Under the pieces are notes generated by a model. The model worked only from the letters and a program-made list of their open reading frames with translations. It was not told the DNA's origin and did not search any database. A program made the translations under genes and the position numbers. This document shows positions 30,505-39,600 of a stretch of 64,000 nt of DNA, one piece after another. The DNA is taken from contig JBBODD010000001.1 of NCBI GenBank assembly GCA_038002745.1, forward strand, positions 4,050,547 through 4,114,546, read 5' to 3'. Position 1 is the stretch's first letter. Every line of letters begins with the position of its first letter. The DNA is from Bacillus sp. FSL H8-0547. GTDB taxonomy: Bacteria; Bacillota; Bacilli; Bacillales; Bacillaceae.

Positions 30505-31170
30505 TCAAAAGCTTTGAAGCAATGATTTCACAACCAGGTACCACCCATCCACAAGAACGAAAAGAAGGATTTTAAATGGCAGAGAAATCATCACGGGAGG
30601 AAGCATCATCATCCCCATAGACATCAAAATACTAGCTACAACCATATCAATGACCAAAAAAGGAATGAAAATCATAAATCCAATTTGAAAGGCTGTCTTA
30701 ATTTCACTTATTGCAAATGCAGGAACAAGTGCAGTCAAAGGGATATCTTCAACTGACTTGGGCTTTTCAAGATTGGCATATTGAAGAAACAGCGCAAGGT
30801 CTTTCTGCCTTGTATGTTTGCTCATAAATTCCTTAAGCGGAAGTGAAGCTTTATCGTATGCCTCTTCAAGACCGATTTCTTCATTGAATAAAGGTGTCAG
30901 CGCCTGCTGATTAATATCAGAAAAAACCGGGGCCATGATAAAAAAAGTTAAAAACAAAGCAATTCCAATCAGGATCTGATTAGGAGGCATCTGCTGTGTG
31001 GCAAGCGACGTTCTGACAAATGAAAGCACGATGATGATTCTTGTGAAACATGTCATCAAAATCAGAATGCTTGGAGCGAGAGAAAGGACAGTCAGCAAAA
31101 GCAGCAGCTTGACAGATGTGCTTACATTCGCAGCATCGCTTGAGCTGAATATTTCTATAAATTCGTTCAT
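30505..31170 (-). CDS. fliP: Flagellar export apparatus protein FliP
   Basis: FliP forms the pentameric core of the export channel. The 221-residue product has four membrane helices with the signatures LILMTCFTRIIIVLSFVRTSLATQ and AFQIGFMIFIPFLVIDMVVASILMSMGMMMLPP, both family hallmarks. Its ATGA overlaps the fliO stop. No cleavable signal peptide is obvious, unlike proteobacterial FliP. Confidence 0.95.
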   Translation of the reverse strand: MNEFIEIFSSSDAANVSTSVKLLLLLTVLSLAPSILILMTCFTRIIIVLSFVRTSLATQQMPPNQILIGIALFLTFFIMAPVFSDINQQALTPLFNEEIGLEEAYDKASLPLKEFMSKHTRQKDLALFLQYANLEKPKSVEDIPLTALVPAFAISEIKTAFQIGFMIFIPFLVIDMVVASILMSMGMMMLPPVMISLPFKILLFVLVDGWYLVVKSLLQSF

Positions 31171-31790
31171 TCTTTGCTGTCCTTTCTCTTTATGTCTTCC
31201 AGTGCAGATTGCCGGTCTTTTCTCAGTTGAAGAAGCTGATCTTTAAATGAAGCCAAAGGTTTTTCTTCCCGGGAGCTGGATGCCCCTGCCAATCCGGACA
31301 GGTTTTTAACCCACTCAGGCTGAACCCTGTGCTGCATAAACTTCTCTTCATGGAGCCGGACAATTTCTTTGCATTCTTCTTCATCATCTATTTCCTTCAG
31401 CAGCTGAACACTGTCTGAAACACCGACGACAAGAATACTGCCGCCGACTTTCACCAGCTGTACACTCCGGTTCTGCCCCACATTTGTTCCGCCGAGATTC
31501 TCTATGTATTTGGATGAAGCGTTAATCCTGTTTTTTCCTGCTGTAAACTTTATAAGCATATAAATTAAGAAAAGAACAAAACCAGTAGCAAGAATCATTT
31601 TTATAAAATCCCATGCTGATACACCGGGAGCAGCCGTGTCTTCCTTCTGGGCTTCAGGACCTGAAGGCCGGTCGTTTTTCACCCAGTCAGAAACGGTTCC
31701 TGATTCCTGTCCGGCGAAAACTTGAACGGGCTCATTAACAAGCAGACAGAGACAGAAGAACAGCAAAAACCATAGCCATTTTGTATTCAC
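31167..31790 (-). CDS. fliO: Flagellar biosynthesis protein FliO (FliZ)
   Basis: FliO assists assembly of the FliP ring. The 207-residue protein has an N-terminal signal-like segment (WLWFLLFFCLCLLVNEPVQVFAG), a short extracytoplasmic stretch, and a membrane helix (FIKMILATGFVLFLIYMLIKF). A cytoplasmic FliO domain follows, with IENLGGTNVGQNRSVQLVKVGGSILVVGVSDSV. The start is GTG 31790 after GGGAGAATA. Bacillus literature also calls it FliZ; it should not be confused with the enterobacterial FliZ regulator. Confidence 0.92.
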   Translation of the reverse strand: MNTKWLWFLLFFCLCLLVNEPVQVFAGQESGTVSDWVKNDRPSGPEAQKEDTAAPGVSAWDFIKMILATGFVLFLIYMLIKFTAGKNRINASSKYIENLGGTNVGQNRSVQLVKVGGSILVVGVSDSVQLLKEIDDEEECKEIVRLHEEKFMQHRVQPEWVKNLSGLAGASSSREEKPLASFKDQLLQLRKDRQSALEDIKRKDSKE

Positions 31791-31807
31791 GTGCTGGTAT
31801 TCTCCCT

Positions 31808-32170
31808 TTAGCTTAATGTTTTATTGATTGCTTCAAGCACCCGGTCTGCCTGGAACGGCTTCACGATAAAATCCTTCGCGCCCGCCTGAATCGCATCAAT
31901 AACCATCGCCTGCTGGCCCATGGCCGAACACATGATAACCCGCGCATGAGGATTCATTTTTTTAATTTCTTTTAATGCCGTTATTCCGTCCATCTCGGGC
32001 ATTGTGATGTCCATTGTGACAAGATCAGGATGGTGTTCTTTGTACTTTTCTACTGCCTGCGCCCCGTCAGAAGCCTCTGCAACAACATCAAACCCGTTCT
32101 TTGTCAAAATATCTTTGATCATCATTCTCATAAAAGCTGCGTCATCCACAATCATAATTTTATGTGCCAT
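31808..32170 (-). CDS. cheY: Chemotaxis response regulator CheY
   Basis: CheY-P binds the flagellar switch; in Bacillus it promotes counter-clockwise rotation. The 120-residue single receiver domain has the acidic pair in IMIVDDAAFMR, phosphoacceptor Asp54 in LVTMDITMPEMDG, the serine of VIMCSAMGQ and the lysine of DFIVKPFQ. It sits between fliY and fliO inside the C-ring/export genes, the normal Bacillus position. Confidence 0.97.
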   Translation of the reverse strand: MAHKIMIVDDAAFMRMMIKDILTKNGFDVVAEASDGAQAVEKYKEHHPDLVTMDITMPEMDGITALKEIKKMNPHARVIMCSAMGQQAMVIDAIQAGAKDFIVKPFQADRVLEAINKTLS

Positions 32171-32189
32171 ATTCGTCTCTCCCTAAAAA

Positions 32190-33290
32190 TTACTTTAATC
32201 TGTGCAAGCGTTCGGACTGGCTAAGGATATCTGTCACCCGCACTCCGAAGTTTTCCTCGATTACTACAACTTCTCCCTGTGCAACAATTTTATTGTTGAT
32301 CAGTATATCTACAGGCTCTCCTGCAAGTTTATCAAGTTCAATAATGGACCCTGCGGACAGTTCAAGAATCTCTTTCACTGAACGCTTCGTTCTGCCAAGT
32401 TCAACCGTTACTTTAAGCGGAATATCAAGCAGCATATCAAGATTTTTCATGTCGTTTTTAGGAGCAGCCGCCCCGTCAAATGAAGAAAATTCTGCCGGTT
32501 TTACTTCCACCGGACTAGGTTTGTACTGGATTTGTTCCTCCTGAACAGGCTTTTGAGGCGGAGCCTGCTGCTGATATGCCGTATTAGGCATCGTCTCAAT
32601 TGCTGCTGCCGGTTCTGGGGGATTCATCAGTTCATCTACAAGCCCCTTAGCAAAATGGAGGGGAAGCAGCTGCATGATTTCGGAATCGATCAGAGTTCCC
32701 ACTTTGATTCTGAATGCAACCTTCAAAAAAGGATCATCCTGTGGAAGCGCCTCAGTCCCTTCTCCGCCTTTTAAATCCAGCAATTCAATAGATGGAGGAG
32801 AAATATCGACTTTTTTATTGAAGATCGTCGACATAGATGTAGCTGCAGAACCCATCATTTGATTCATAGCTTCCTGCACAGCGCTGATCATGATGTCATT
32901 TAGCTCAGTATCCGTAATTTCACCATTTCCGCCGATCATTAAATCCGCGATGATGGCGGCATCACTCTGTTTAATCACAAGCAAGTTGCTTCCTGTAAAA
33001 CCTTCTGTGTAATTCACTTCGATCGCGACATATGGATGCGGAAATTCATCCGCAAGCTTTTGTCTTTGAATGACTGACACTGTCGGTGTTGTGATATCCA
33101 CTTTTTGCTGAAGAAGAGTCGACAGCGCTGTTGCAGAACTTCCAAACGAAATATTTCCGATTTCGCCAATTGTGTCCTGCTCCATTAATGTAAGGTAATC
33201 TTCTATTAAATTGTCAGAATCGTAGTCGCTGCTCCCGCTGCCATTCAGCAGGGCATCGATTTCATCCTGAGATAACATCCCGTTACTCAC
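32190..33290 (-). CDS. fliY: Flagellar switch protein FliY with CheC-like domain
   Basis: FliY combines a CheY-P-binding N-terminal peptide (MLSQDEIDALLNG), a CheC-like phosphatase domain and a C-terminal SpoA (FliN-like) domain. The CheC-like active-site pairs are visible: GEIGNISFG and VQEAMNQMMG both have the E-x-x-N pattern. The SpoA domain includes LLDIPLKVTVELGRTKRSVKEIL. The 366-residue protein starts at GTG 33290, overlapping fliM by eight bases. Since cheC is missing from this operon, FliY may be the main CheY-P phosphatase (inference). Confidence 0.95.
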   Translation of the reverse strand: MSNGMLSQDEIDALLNGSGSSDYDSDNLIEDYLTLMEQDTIGEIGNISFGSSATALSTLLQQKVDITTPTVSVIQRQKLADEFPHPYVAIEVNYTEGFTGSNLLVIKQSDAAIIADLMIGGNGEITDTELNDIMISAVQEAMNQMMGSAATSMSTIFNKKVDISPPSIELLDLKGGEGTEALPQDDPFLKVAFRIKVGTLIDSEIMQLLPLHFAKGLVDELMNPPEPAAAIETMPNTAYQQQAPPQKPVQEEQIQYKPSPVEVKPAEFSSFDGAAAPKNDMKNLDMLLDIPLKVTVELGRTKRSVKEILELSAGSIIELDKLAGEPVDILINNKIVAQGEVVVIEENFGVRVTDILSQSERLHRLK

Positions 33291-34281
33291 TTTCTTTTTG
33301 CCCCCCTTGGTATTGTCCCAATACTTGCACAGCCGATTTGCGCTTTAATTTTCCGGGCTGTCCGATGAATTTTGGCTGGTCTCCAATTTTAATGATTAAA
33401 GGCTGATCTATTGACGTTTCAAGCTGAATGACATCTCCTGCCGAAATATCCAAAAACTCCTGTACGGTTATCTCTGAGTGTCCGAGCTCCGCTGTTACCT
33501 CAAGTTCAGCACCATGAATTTTCTTCTCAAGAGCGTTCACTTCAGCTGCTTTTGGCTCTTTCCGCTCGGATTGCATCCAAAAATGAACGCTTAGCCTCGG
33601 CATGATCGGCTCAAGAACGACATGAGGTATGCAAATATTTATCATCCCGCTGGTATCGCCAATCTGCGTGTTTAATGAGATAACAACGACAGTTTCATTT
33701 GGGGATACCAATTGGAGAAACTGCGGATTCACCTCAAGCTTCATATCCGCTGGTTCAATATCATACACAGAGCCCCAGGCCTCTCTGTAATTATCGAGAG
33801 ATTTTTCAAACAGGTTTGTCATAATTTTCGTCTCAATTTCAGTCAATGAAGTCGAGTGGCTTATTCCAGTACCATGGCCGCCCATCAGCCTGTCCATCAT
33901 GGCATAGGCGATGTTCCGGTTTACTTCCATTAGGACTCTGCCATTCAGAGGCCTTGCTTCAAATACGTTTAAAACGGTCATCTTTGGGATTGAACGGATA
34001 AATTCTTCATAAGGCAGCTGGTCAACGGCTCCGGCGGTAATTTGAACGTACGTGCGGAGCTGAGCTGAAAAATACGTTGTCAAAAGCCTTGCAAAATTTT
34101 CATGAATTCTAGTTAAGCTTCTGATTTGGTCTTTTGAAAAGCGCAGCGCTCTTTTAAAATCGTAAACTTTTACTTTCTTTTCCGTTTCTTCCTTTTTCAG
34201 TTCATCTGCATCCATCTCTCCAGAAGAGATTGCAGACAGCAGGGCATCTATTTCACTCTGGGACAGTATCTCGCTTGACAT
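33283..34281 (-). CDS. fliM: Flagellar motor switch protein FliM
   Basis: FliM is the middle C-ring protein that receives CheY-P. The 332-residue product begins with EILSQSEIDALLSAISSG, the CheY-binding peptide. It contains LRFSKDQIRSLTRIHENFARLLTTYFS and RPLNGRVLMEVN, and ends with a SpoA domain (LGHSEITVQEFLDISAGDVIQL). Two adjacent ATG codons (34284, 34281) exist; the second is better spaced from GGAGG. fliY overlaps its end. Confidence 0.95.
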   Translation of the reverse strand: MSSEILSQSEIDALLSAISSGEMDADELKKEETEKKVKVYDFKRALRFSKDQIRSLTRIHENFARLLTTYFSAQLRTYVQITAGAVDQLPYEEFIRSIPKMTVLNVFEARPLNGRVLMEVNRNIAYAMMDRLMGGHGTGISHSTSLTEIETKIMTNLFEKSLDNYREAWGSVYDIEPADMKLEVNPQFLQLVSPNETVVVISLNTQIGDTSGMINICIPHVVLEPIMPRLSVHFWMQSERKEPKAAEVNALEKKIHGAELEVTAELGHSEITVQEFLDISAGDVIQLETSIDQPLIIKIGDQPKFIGQPGKLKRKSAVQVLGQYQGGQKESE

Positions 34282-34316
34282 CATTCACACCTCCTCTGCA
34301 CAGAATGTTTGCAAGA

Positions 34317-34748
34317 TTACTGGATAATATAGGAGGTTGTGTATACCTTCTTGATTTCGCCCTTTTGCAGTAATTCATTCACTTGTTTTTGTACCGTCTT
34401 TTTAAATGCGTTCATGCCTTCTTTTCCATCTAGTTCTTCAGCTGTTATGCTTGAAAGCTCAGAAATAATGATATCTCTTACTTGAAATTCTCTTTTTTCA
34501 AGCTCTTCCTTCGCTTTTTTGCTGTCCGTTTCAAGCTTAAAGGAAAGCCGGACAATATTATCGCTTGAGAGATTGGTCGTGATTTCGGGAAGATCATATG
34601 ATTGAGCAATGACATCATCAATGGATGGTCCTTTTTCTTTTGCTTCAGCAGTACCCATGAAATTTGTTACGATAACAAGTGCTGTCACCCCTACAAGCGT
34701 GATCGACGTAATAATGACAAGCATGATCGTCATTAGTTTTTTATTCAT
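34317..34748 (-). CDS. fliL: Flagellar basal body-associated protein FliL
   Basis: FliL surrounds the stator and supports torque. The 143-residue protein has one N-terminal membrane helix ([26 protein letters not shown]) and an extracytoplasmic domain with [25 protein letters not shown] and a conserved C-terminal VYTTSYIIQ. Its ATG overlaps the swrD stop by eight bases. Confidence 0.93.
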   Translation of the reverse strand: MNKKLMTIMLVIITSITLVGVTALVIVTNFMGTAEAKEKGPSIDDVIAQSYDLPEITTNLSSDNIVRLSFKLETDSKKAKEELEKREFQVRDIIISELSSITAEELDGKEGMNAFKKTVQKQVNELLQKGEIKKVYTTSYIIQ

Positions 34749-34962
34749 CTTCCTTCACCTCCGCAGAAGCAGCTGCATGCATGATATGAATCTCCCGGTA
34801 AAACTTCTTGATTCTCTCTGCAACCTCTGCTTCAGATTCCTTCACTACAAATTTCTTTCCATTTGTCAGTGTGATGGTTGTATCGGGAAAGGATTCTATC
34901 TGTTCCATATAAATGGCATTCAGTCTAAACGGTTTGCCGTTCAATCTAGTCAGTAAAATCAA
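34741..34962 (-). CDS. swrD: SwrD (FlbD family) motility protein
   Basis: SwrD increases flagellar torque and is needed for swarming in B. subtilis; its mechanism is unknown. The 73-residue product has the FlbD signature [20 protein letters not shown] and [15 protein letters not shown]. No ATG is present at the family start. The best candidate is TTG 34962, and the nearest SD-like G-rich runs (AGGGGGC twice) lie 15 or more bases upstream with CCCC between. Translation may therefore be weak or regulated. fliL overlaps its end. Confidence 0.85.
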   Translation of the reverse strand: MILLTRLNGKPFRLNAIYMEQIESFPDTTITLTNGKKFVVKESEAEVAERIKKFYREIHIMHAAASAEVKEDE

Positions 34963-34994
34963 TTTATTCGGGGTACAGCCCCCTGCCCCCTAAC

Positions 34995-35918
34995 CTATCG
35001 TTTTAAGTTCATCAGTTCCTGAAGTATTTCATCTGAAGTGGTAATCACTTTTGTATTGGACTGGAAACCGCGCTGTGCAACGATCATGTCTGTGAATTCC
35101 TCTGCGAGATCTACGTTGGACATTTCCAAAAATCCAGTCATGATTGTTGCTGAACCGTTTTGGCCAGGGATATCAAATTCAGCTAATTCCCATGTATTAT
35201 TGTTGTTTTTATCGATAGTTCCTGAGTTGCTTGACTCTTTATAAAGATTTCCTCCAACTTTTTCAAGCCCTCCATCGTTCGCAAAATTCGCTACGCGTAT
35301 TTGGCCGCTGACTCGTAATTGACCACCTGAATCAACAAAAGAAACCGTTCCGTCAGGTCCAATATTGAAGCTCTTTGCATCCAGAGGAATTTGAATAAGT
35401 CCTGCAGAATTACTTGTACCTGTTCCAAAGCCAGTATTTGTTTTTTGACCAGCTTCACCTATTAAGTAGTAGCCGTCTGCAGTAACAAGGTATCCCTGAT
35501 CATCAAGGTAAAAGTTACCTGCTCTTGTGTAACTTAAATCAACAGCATCTTCAATAGGTCCGGTAATCCTATTTGTAGTAAAATCAACACTTCCCTTAAT
35601 TGTCCCAACCGCAAAAAATCCGTCTCCCGCAAGCGCAAGGTCAAGAGTCCGTCCTGTTGATTGGTTAGCTCCCCCGGTGTGGATCGTATCAATTGAACTA
35701 AGTGCCGATCCAAGACCAACCTGCTTGGCGTTCATGCCGCTTGTGTTGGCAGTAGCAGCACTTGCACCTGCCATTTGCTGGCTCATAAGATCTTTGTATG
35801 TCACACGGCCTTTTTTGAATCCGTACGTATTGACGTTTGCGATGTTATTTCCGATAACATCAAGCTTTGTTTGAAAGTTTTTCATTCCGCTTACTCCTGA
35901 GTACAATGAACGCAACAT
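34995..35918 (-). CDS. flgE: Flagellar hook protein FlgE
   Basis: FlgE polymerises into the hook. The 307-residue protein begins MLRSLYSGVSGMKNFQTKL with IGNNIANVNTYGFKKGRVTYKD, the rod/hook N-terminal signature. It contains DGFFAVG and ends with SNVDLAEEFTDMIVAQRGFQSN and ITTSDEILQELMNLKR, the coiled-coil D0 segment. It is somewhat longer than B. subtilis FlgE (264 residues), with the extra length in the central exposed domain. It follows flgD by 48 bases. Confidence 0.95.
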   Translation of the reverse strand: MLRSLYSGVSGMKNFQTKLDVIGNNIANVNTYGFKKGRVTYKDLMSQQMAGASAATANTSGMNAKQVGLGSALSSIDTIHTGGANQSTGRTLDLALAGDGFFAVGTIKGSVDFTTNRITGPIEDAVDLSYTRAGNFYLDDQGYLVTADGYYLIGEAGQKTNTGFGTGTSNSAGLIQIPLDAKSFNIGPDGTVSFVDSGGQLRVSGQIRVANFANDGGLEKVGGNLYKESSNSGTIDKNNNNTWELAEFDIPGQNGSATIMTGFLEMSNVDLAEEFTDMIVAQRGFQSNTKVITTSDEILQELMNLKR

Positions 35919-35966
35919 ATATAATCTCTCCCTGGTTTTTTATCTTTTTTGACCTATTTGCACGCT

Positions 35967-36401
35967 TTAGGAAGCGGATGCTTCCGTTACTTTTGTGACG
36001 AAAGCACTTGGCACTTCGTCTCCGTTTTGCATCTCAAGAATAATATCCGGTCCCGATTGTTTAATGGATTTAACAATTCCTGTTTTTGCTTCACCGTCTT
36101 CTGTTTTCCAGTCAATCTGCTTTCCGATCATCTCAGAGTATTTCAAGATGCCGTCATTCACCTGAACCTGTATGAAGCTGCTCATTTGTGTATTCAAGTT
36201 GGTCATCTGCTCCAGTGATGAAAAGCTTGCCATTTGAGATATAAATTCTTTGTCTTCCATTGGATTTAGAGGATCCTGGTTTTGCAGCTGTGCAATAAGT
36301 ATTTTCAGGAAATCATCTTTTCCGAGACTTGATTTTCCTCCAGTTCTGACAGCTGCAGTTGAAGAAAGGAAAAGTCCCGAGTCAATCGTATTTTGAGCCA
36401 T
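35967..36401 (-). CDS. flgD: Flagellar hook assembly (cap) protein FlgD
   Basis: FlgD forms the cap under which FlgE polymerises (YlxG in older Bacillus nomenclature). The 144-residue protein contains LGKDDFLKILIAQLQNQDPLNPMEDKEFISQMASFSSLEQM, the diagnostic N-terminal motif, and a short C-terminal domain without the extra Ig-like modules of proteobacterial FlgD. It lies between fliK and flgE. Confidence 0.95.
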   Translation of the reverse strand: MAQNTIDSGLFLSSTAAVRTGGKSSLGKDDFLKILIAQLQNQDPLNPMEDKEFISQMASFSSLEQMTNLNTQMSSFIQVQVNDGILKYSEMIGKQIDWKTEDGEAKTGIVKSIKQSGPDIILEMQNGDEVPSAFVTKVTEASAS

Positions 36402-36414
36402 TGTTTATCTCCTT

Positions 36415-38547
36415 TTATGTCAGCATGTTCAGATGATCTTTAAATGAATCAGTCTCTTCAGCGCGGTCTTTTTCCTCACCCTTTTCTTTTTCCGGCTGCC
36501 CTTCGTCTTGATCACGTTCGCGGAACAAGTCTGGCTGCTCCCCGTATACATCAAATCTGTCTACAGCAATTTGAAACGCCGGAAGGGCGGCTTTGAGATG
36601 CTGAATGCTATGTTCCACAAGCTCTTTTGCAGAAGAGGTTGAGGTAATAATTTTTGCCGTCGTTTCCCCGTTCAGTCTTTGAAGCTTTACTGTCAGAAGG
36701 CCAAGATGCTCAGGTGCAAGTCTGATTGTCATTTGGGAAAATCCGTTTATTGCAAATGCAGGTTTTGCTCTTTTGAACACCTCGGTGATCTGGGCTGAAA
36801 ATTCCCGTTTAACCGGCTCGCCCTGATGCTCTTTTAGTTCAGGGGAAGCATTCAGCTTTACCTCAGTAAGTCCCGGTGAAGGCTGATGCACAGTACTGTT
36901 CCCGTCCTTGTTAAACAATTGCTGCCATTCATTCTTCATTTCCGGTAAGCCTGGACTGCGCATGTGATTCTCCGTCACATTTACCTCCAACTGTTTGAGG
37001 TCTGCCTGAAAATTACCCATGGAATCAGGAGTCTGCGGCCTGGTCCCATTGCTGGATTCAACTGCAGCCGGTCTGAAATAGCCTTTACTCAGAAGCTGAT
37101 GGACAGCCTCCTGTTTTCCCCCGCCTGCATCTATTTCTTTTTTCAGCAGAAGACGGCCAATGGCAGGCTGTTCTGTATAACTGGCTTTATGAAGGACTTG
37201 AAGGAGCTGATTCCCTTCGAGTTGAGACTGCAGATTTTTCAGTGAAGATATCGTTCTATCCGAGTCTGTCCTTACTGCAGCACTTATCTCTTCAATAAGT
37301 CGGGCAAGACCCTGTTCTCCGCCTGCAGAAAAAATACGATGCAGAGGCTTTAAAATGGACGTAAGTTTATCAATCGCATTCTTATTAATAATCGTTATGT
37401 CCTGCTGATTTTCAAAGTCCATGGCCTCATTGTTCTTACTGTTTTTGTCTGAAGGCCCTACTTTCAATACATCTTTTATTGCTTGCTTAATGGCAGCGAG
37501 TATATTTCCTTCTAAGGTTTCCGCCTCAGAAGATTTACTGAACAATGTGCTTGCCCCGCCAGAAAATGTTTGTGGTGCATGTCCCCTTGACGCGTTCATT
37601 AAATCACCATGGCGGTTAATGCTATTTGCATGCTGAGGATTTTGCAACATAGCAACGTGAGGCTCACTATTTTCACCCATAACTTGTGCAGAAAATTGTG
37701 CCTTTTCAGCTGACTTTTCCTGGACTATAGATGATTCCTGTCCTGCCGTTTGTCTGACATATCCGAAAGCTGGAGGAGTGTTAGTTTTGCCTGTGAAAAG
37801 ATCTGCCTTGACTTCTGCCGCTGCGTATTTTTCTGCTGTAGTAAGCAGGTTTGCTTCGTCGGTGTTTTCCGCCTGTTGCATGTTCTGTCCAGTTATTGCT
37901 CTTTGTTCTCCGACCCGAACCGGATGTGGAGAAGCAGCAATATCTGCTGAATGCTGACTCATCCTCATCGTTTCAGTAATCCCGGAGTCTTCATTTGCCG
38001 TTTTTTTCTTCCGCTGAAAATGTGCTTCGGGAGCGGCATGCGCATTGGTCATATTATGTGAAATTCCGCCTGCTTCAGCTTTATGTTTTGGAGCATCCCC
38101 TCCTGCAAAACCTTCCTTGCTTTCAGGTCCAATGAATTCACCAGCTCCGTTTTGAACCTTTACTACTGTTTTTTCAGGATAATCAGCCTGCTCAGCCGCA
38201 GTTTCTGTTTCTTTTATCAAAAACCTGCCTAACCCGGTTTTAGTCTGTTCAGAAATCGTGTGTTCCGCAGCCGGCATAAGCGGCTGGAGGCCATTTACAG
38301 TTCCTTCAGGCATGACGGCTTCATTTACTGCCAGTTGCTTGATAAGCTCTTTGAATGCATCTGCCAATTCGGGATCCGCGTATTCATTTTTCTCATTAAA
38401 CGAGTCAACTTGTCCGCCTGTCTCAGTACTTCCTGCCGCCCCGGCAGAACCGAGCAGTAAAGATAAAAAGGAAACCTGTACCCCTGAACCCGTCTTGCCG
38501 TCATTGTTCATGACCGAAACCGGGCCTGCCGAAAACGTAATTTTCAA
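36415..38547 (-). CDS. fliK: Flagellar hook-length control protein FliK, long form
   Basis: FliK measures hook length and triggers the FlhB specificity switch. The 710-residue protein has a long, low-conservation N-terminal region rich in Q, E, A and T. The conserved C-terminal Flg_hook domain lies at about 595-667 (FSQMTIRLAPEHLGLLTVKLQRLNG), followed by a charged tail (REDRDQ-type, then KEKGEEKDRAEETD). It is much longer than B. subtilis FliK (487 residues). As FliK length sets hook length in systems studied, a long ruler is of interest. ATG 38547 follows GGGGGATG. Confidence 0.92.
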   Translation of the reverse strand: MKITFSAGPVSVMNNDGKTGSGVQVSFLSLLLGSAGAAGSTETGGQVDSFNEKNEYADPELADAFKELIKQLAVNEAVMPEGTVNGLQPLMPAAEHTISEQTKTGLGRFLIKETETAAEQADYPEKTVVKVQNGAGEFIGPESKEGFAGGDAPKHKAEAGGISHNMTNAHAAPEAHFQRKKKTANEDSGITETMRMSQHSADIAASPHPVRVGEQRAITGQNMQQAENTDEANLLTTAEKYAAAEVKADLFTGKTNTPPAFGYVRQTAGQESSIVQEKSAEKAQFSAQVMGENSEPHVAMLQNPQHANSINRHGDLMNASRGHAPQTFSGGASTLFSKSSEAETLEGNILAAIKQAIKDVLKVGPSDKNSKNNEAMDFENQQDITIINKNAIDKLTSILKPLHRIFSAGGEQGLARLIEEISAAVRTDSDRTISSLKNLQSQLEGNQLLQVLHKASYTEQPAIGRLLLKKEIDAGGGKQEAVHQLLSKGYFRPAAVESSNGTRPQTPDSMGNFQADLKQLEVNVTENHMRSPGLPEMKNEWQQLFNKDGNSTVHQPSPGLTEVKLNASPELKEHQGEPVKREFSAQITEVFKRAKPAFAINGFSQMTIRLAPEHLGLLTVKLQRLNGETTAKIITSTSSAKELVEHSIQHLKAALPAFQIAVDRFDVYGEQPDLFRERDQDEGQPEKEKGEEKDRAEETDSFKDHLNMLT

Positions 38548-38573
38548 CCTGCATCCCCCTTGTCTCTTGCAAA

Positions 38574-39149
38574 CTAGGAATCTGAAAGCATATTTGTATA
38601 TTTAGCGGCGTCTTCCGGACTCATTTTTTCCAAAACAGAAATAACTTGTTCATCACCAATAGCTTTCAGAATCTTTAATGCTTCTTCATCAGAAAGCAGC
38701 GGAATGATCGCCGCGGCTTTTTTACTTGTCATTTTATTGTAAAGTTTGGCGATGTCCCGTCCGTTTTCCTCTTCGGCTGCTGCCGCTTTCAGCTGTTCTT
38801 CCATGGATCTAATTTCCTGGCTCAGCCGCTGAATCTCTTCCTCTTTTAAGTCCCTGTCATTTTCAAGGGCAGCTATATCCTGCTGCTGTCGTTTTATTTC
38901 CGATTTTTGAAGCTCATTTTCTTCCTTGAGTTCCTTTTCTGCAGAAGACTCTGCATGACCGGATGTTTTCTGTTCTGCGGGGATTCCCGGCAGAAGTGCG
39001 GCAGTTTCTTTTAGTTTTCCGGTTACGTCAATTCCCGCAACAGTTAAAATGACCGCAATGAAGGTTACCGTAAAAAAGAAAGGGATGATGACAACAAAGA
39101 GCAGCCATTGGAATTTTCCAGTTTCTTTTTCATCGTTTTTCACTTTCAC
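38574..39149 (-). CDS. ylxF: YlxF, MgtE N-domain-like flagellar operon protein
   Basis: This 191-residue protein has one membrane helix (LLFVVIIPFFFTVTFIAVILTV), a coiled-coil stretch (ELKEENELQKSEIKRQQQ and onward) and a C-terminal domain (AKLYNKMTSKKAAAIIPLLSDEEALKILKAI) related to the MgtE N-domain. This domain also occurs in MotE. It is conserved between fliJ and fliK in Bacillus; a periplasmic-side chaperone or stator role is inferred from family. The start is GTG 39149 after AGGTGA. Confidence 0.88.
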   Translation of the reverse strand: MKVKNDEKETGKFQWLLFVVIIPFFFTVTFIAVILTVAGIDVTGKLKETAALLPGIPAEQKTSGHAESSAEKELKEENELQKSEIKRQQQDIAALENDRDLKEEEIQRLSQEIRSMEEQLKAAAAEEENGRDIAKLYNKMTSKKAAAIIPLLSDEEALKILKAIGDEQVISVLEKMSPEDAAKYTNMLSDS

Positions 39150-39156
39150 TTTTCAC

Positions 39157-39600
39157 CTAATTCCCCCGCACGGCATAAGACTGGACAGAAAGATCGTCCA
39201 TACTCTTGATTTCAGTGTCTTTCACCCAGCGCACATAGACTTCGCGGTGTTTTTCTTTCATTTTTTCGTACTTTTTTACTTCTATATTTTTTTCTGTGAG
39301 AACTTGCTGCTTTTCATTCATTCTCTCCCTTGCTGCTGCTGTGAGATTCTGATAGTGTGAAATTGTTTTTTCAAGATTTGATACAAACTGCTGAAAGTGC
39401 CGGATTTCCTGAACCGGCATGCCCGAATTCAGCTGAAAGAGCGTTTTTTCTTCAAGCACTTCTTTTTTCTTCAGGCATGTATACAGCTTTTCAGCAGCCT
39501 TCTCAAAGTCTGCTACCGATAACTGATAAGCTTCAAGAGACTGATCTTTTTCCATTTCTTTAAGTTCAAGAATTTTTTGAAACCTGTAAGCGTATTTCAC
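39157..39600 (-). CDS. fliJ: Flagellar export chaperone/stalk protein FliJ
   Basis: FliJ is the coiled-coil stalk inside the FliI ATPase ring. The 147-residue, nearly all-helical protein begins VKYAYRFQKILELKEMEKDQS and has long heptad-like segments (FEKAAEKLYTCLKKKEVLEEK). The start is GTG 39600, overlapping the fliI stop as GTGA, with AGGAGATAACAC upstream. Confidence 0.9.
   Translation of the reverse strand: MKYAYRFQKILELKEMEKDQSLEAYQLSVADFEKAAEKLYTCLKKKEVLEEKTLFQLNSGMPVQEIRHFQQFVSNLEKTISHYQNLTAAARERMNEKQQVLTEKNIEVKKYEKMKEKHREVYVRWVKDTEIKSMDDLSVQSYAVRGN

Noticed and set aside
31167..31790. FliO as the enterobacterial regulator FliZ
   Set aside because: The membrane helix and FliO domain and the position before fliP show it is the export-apparatus protein; the name FliZ is a Bacillus synonym only.
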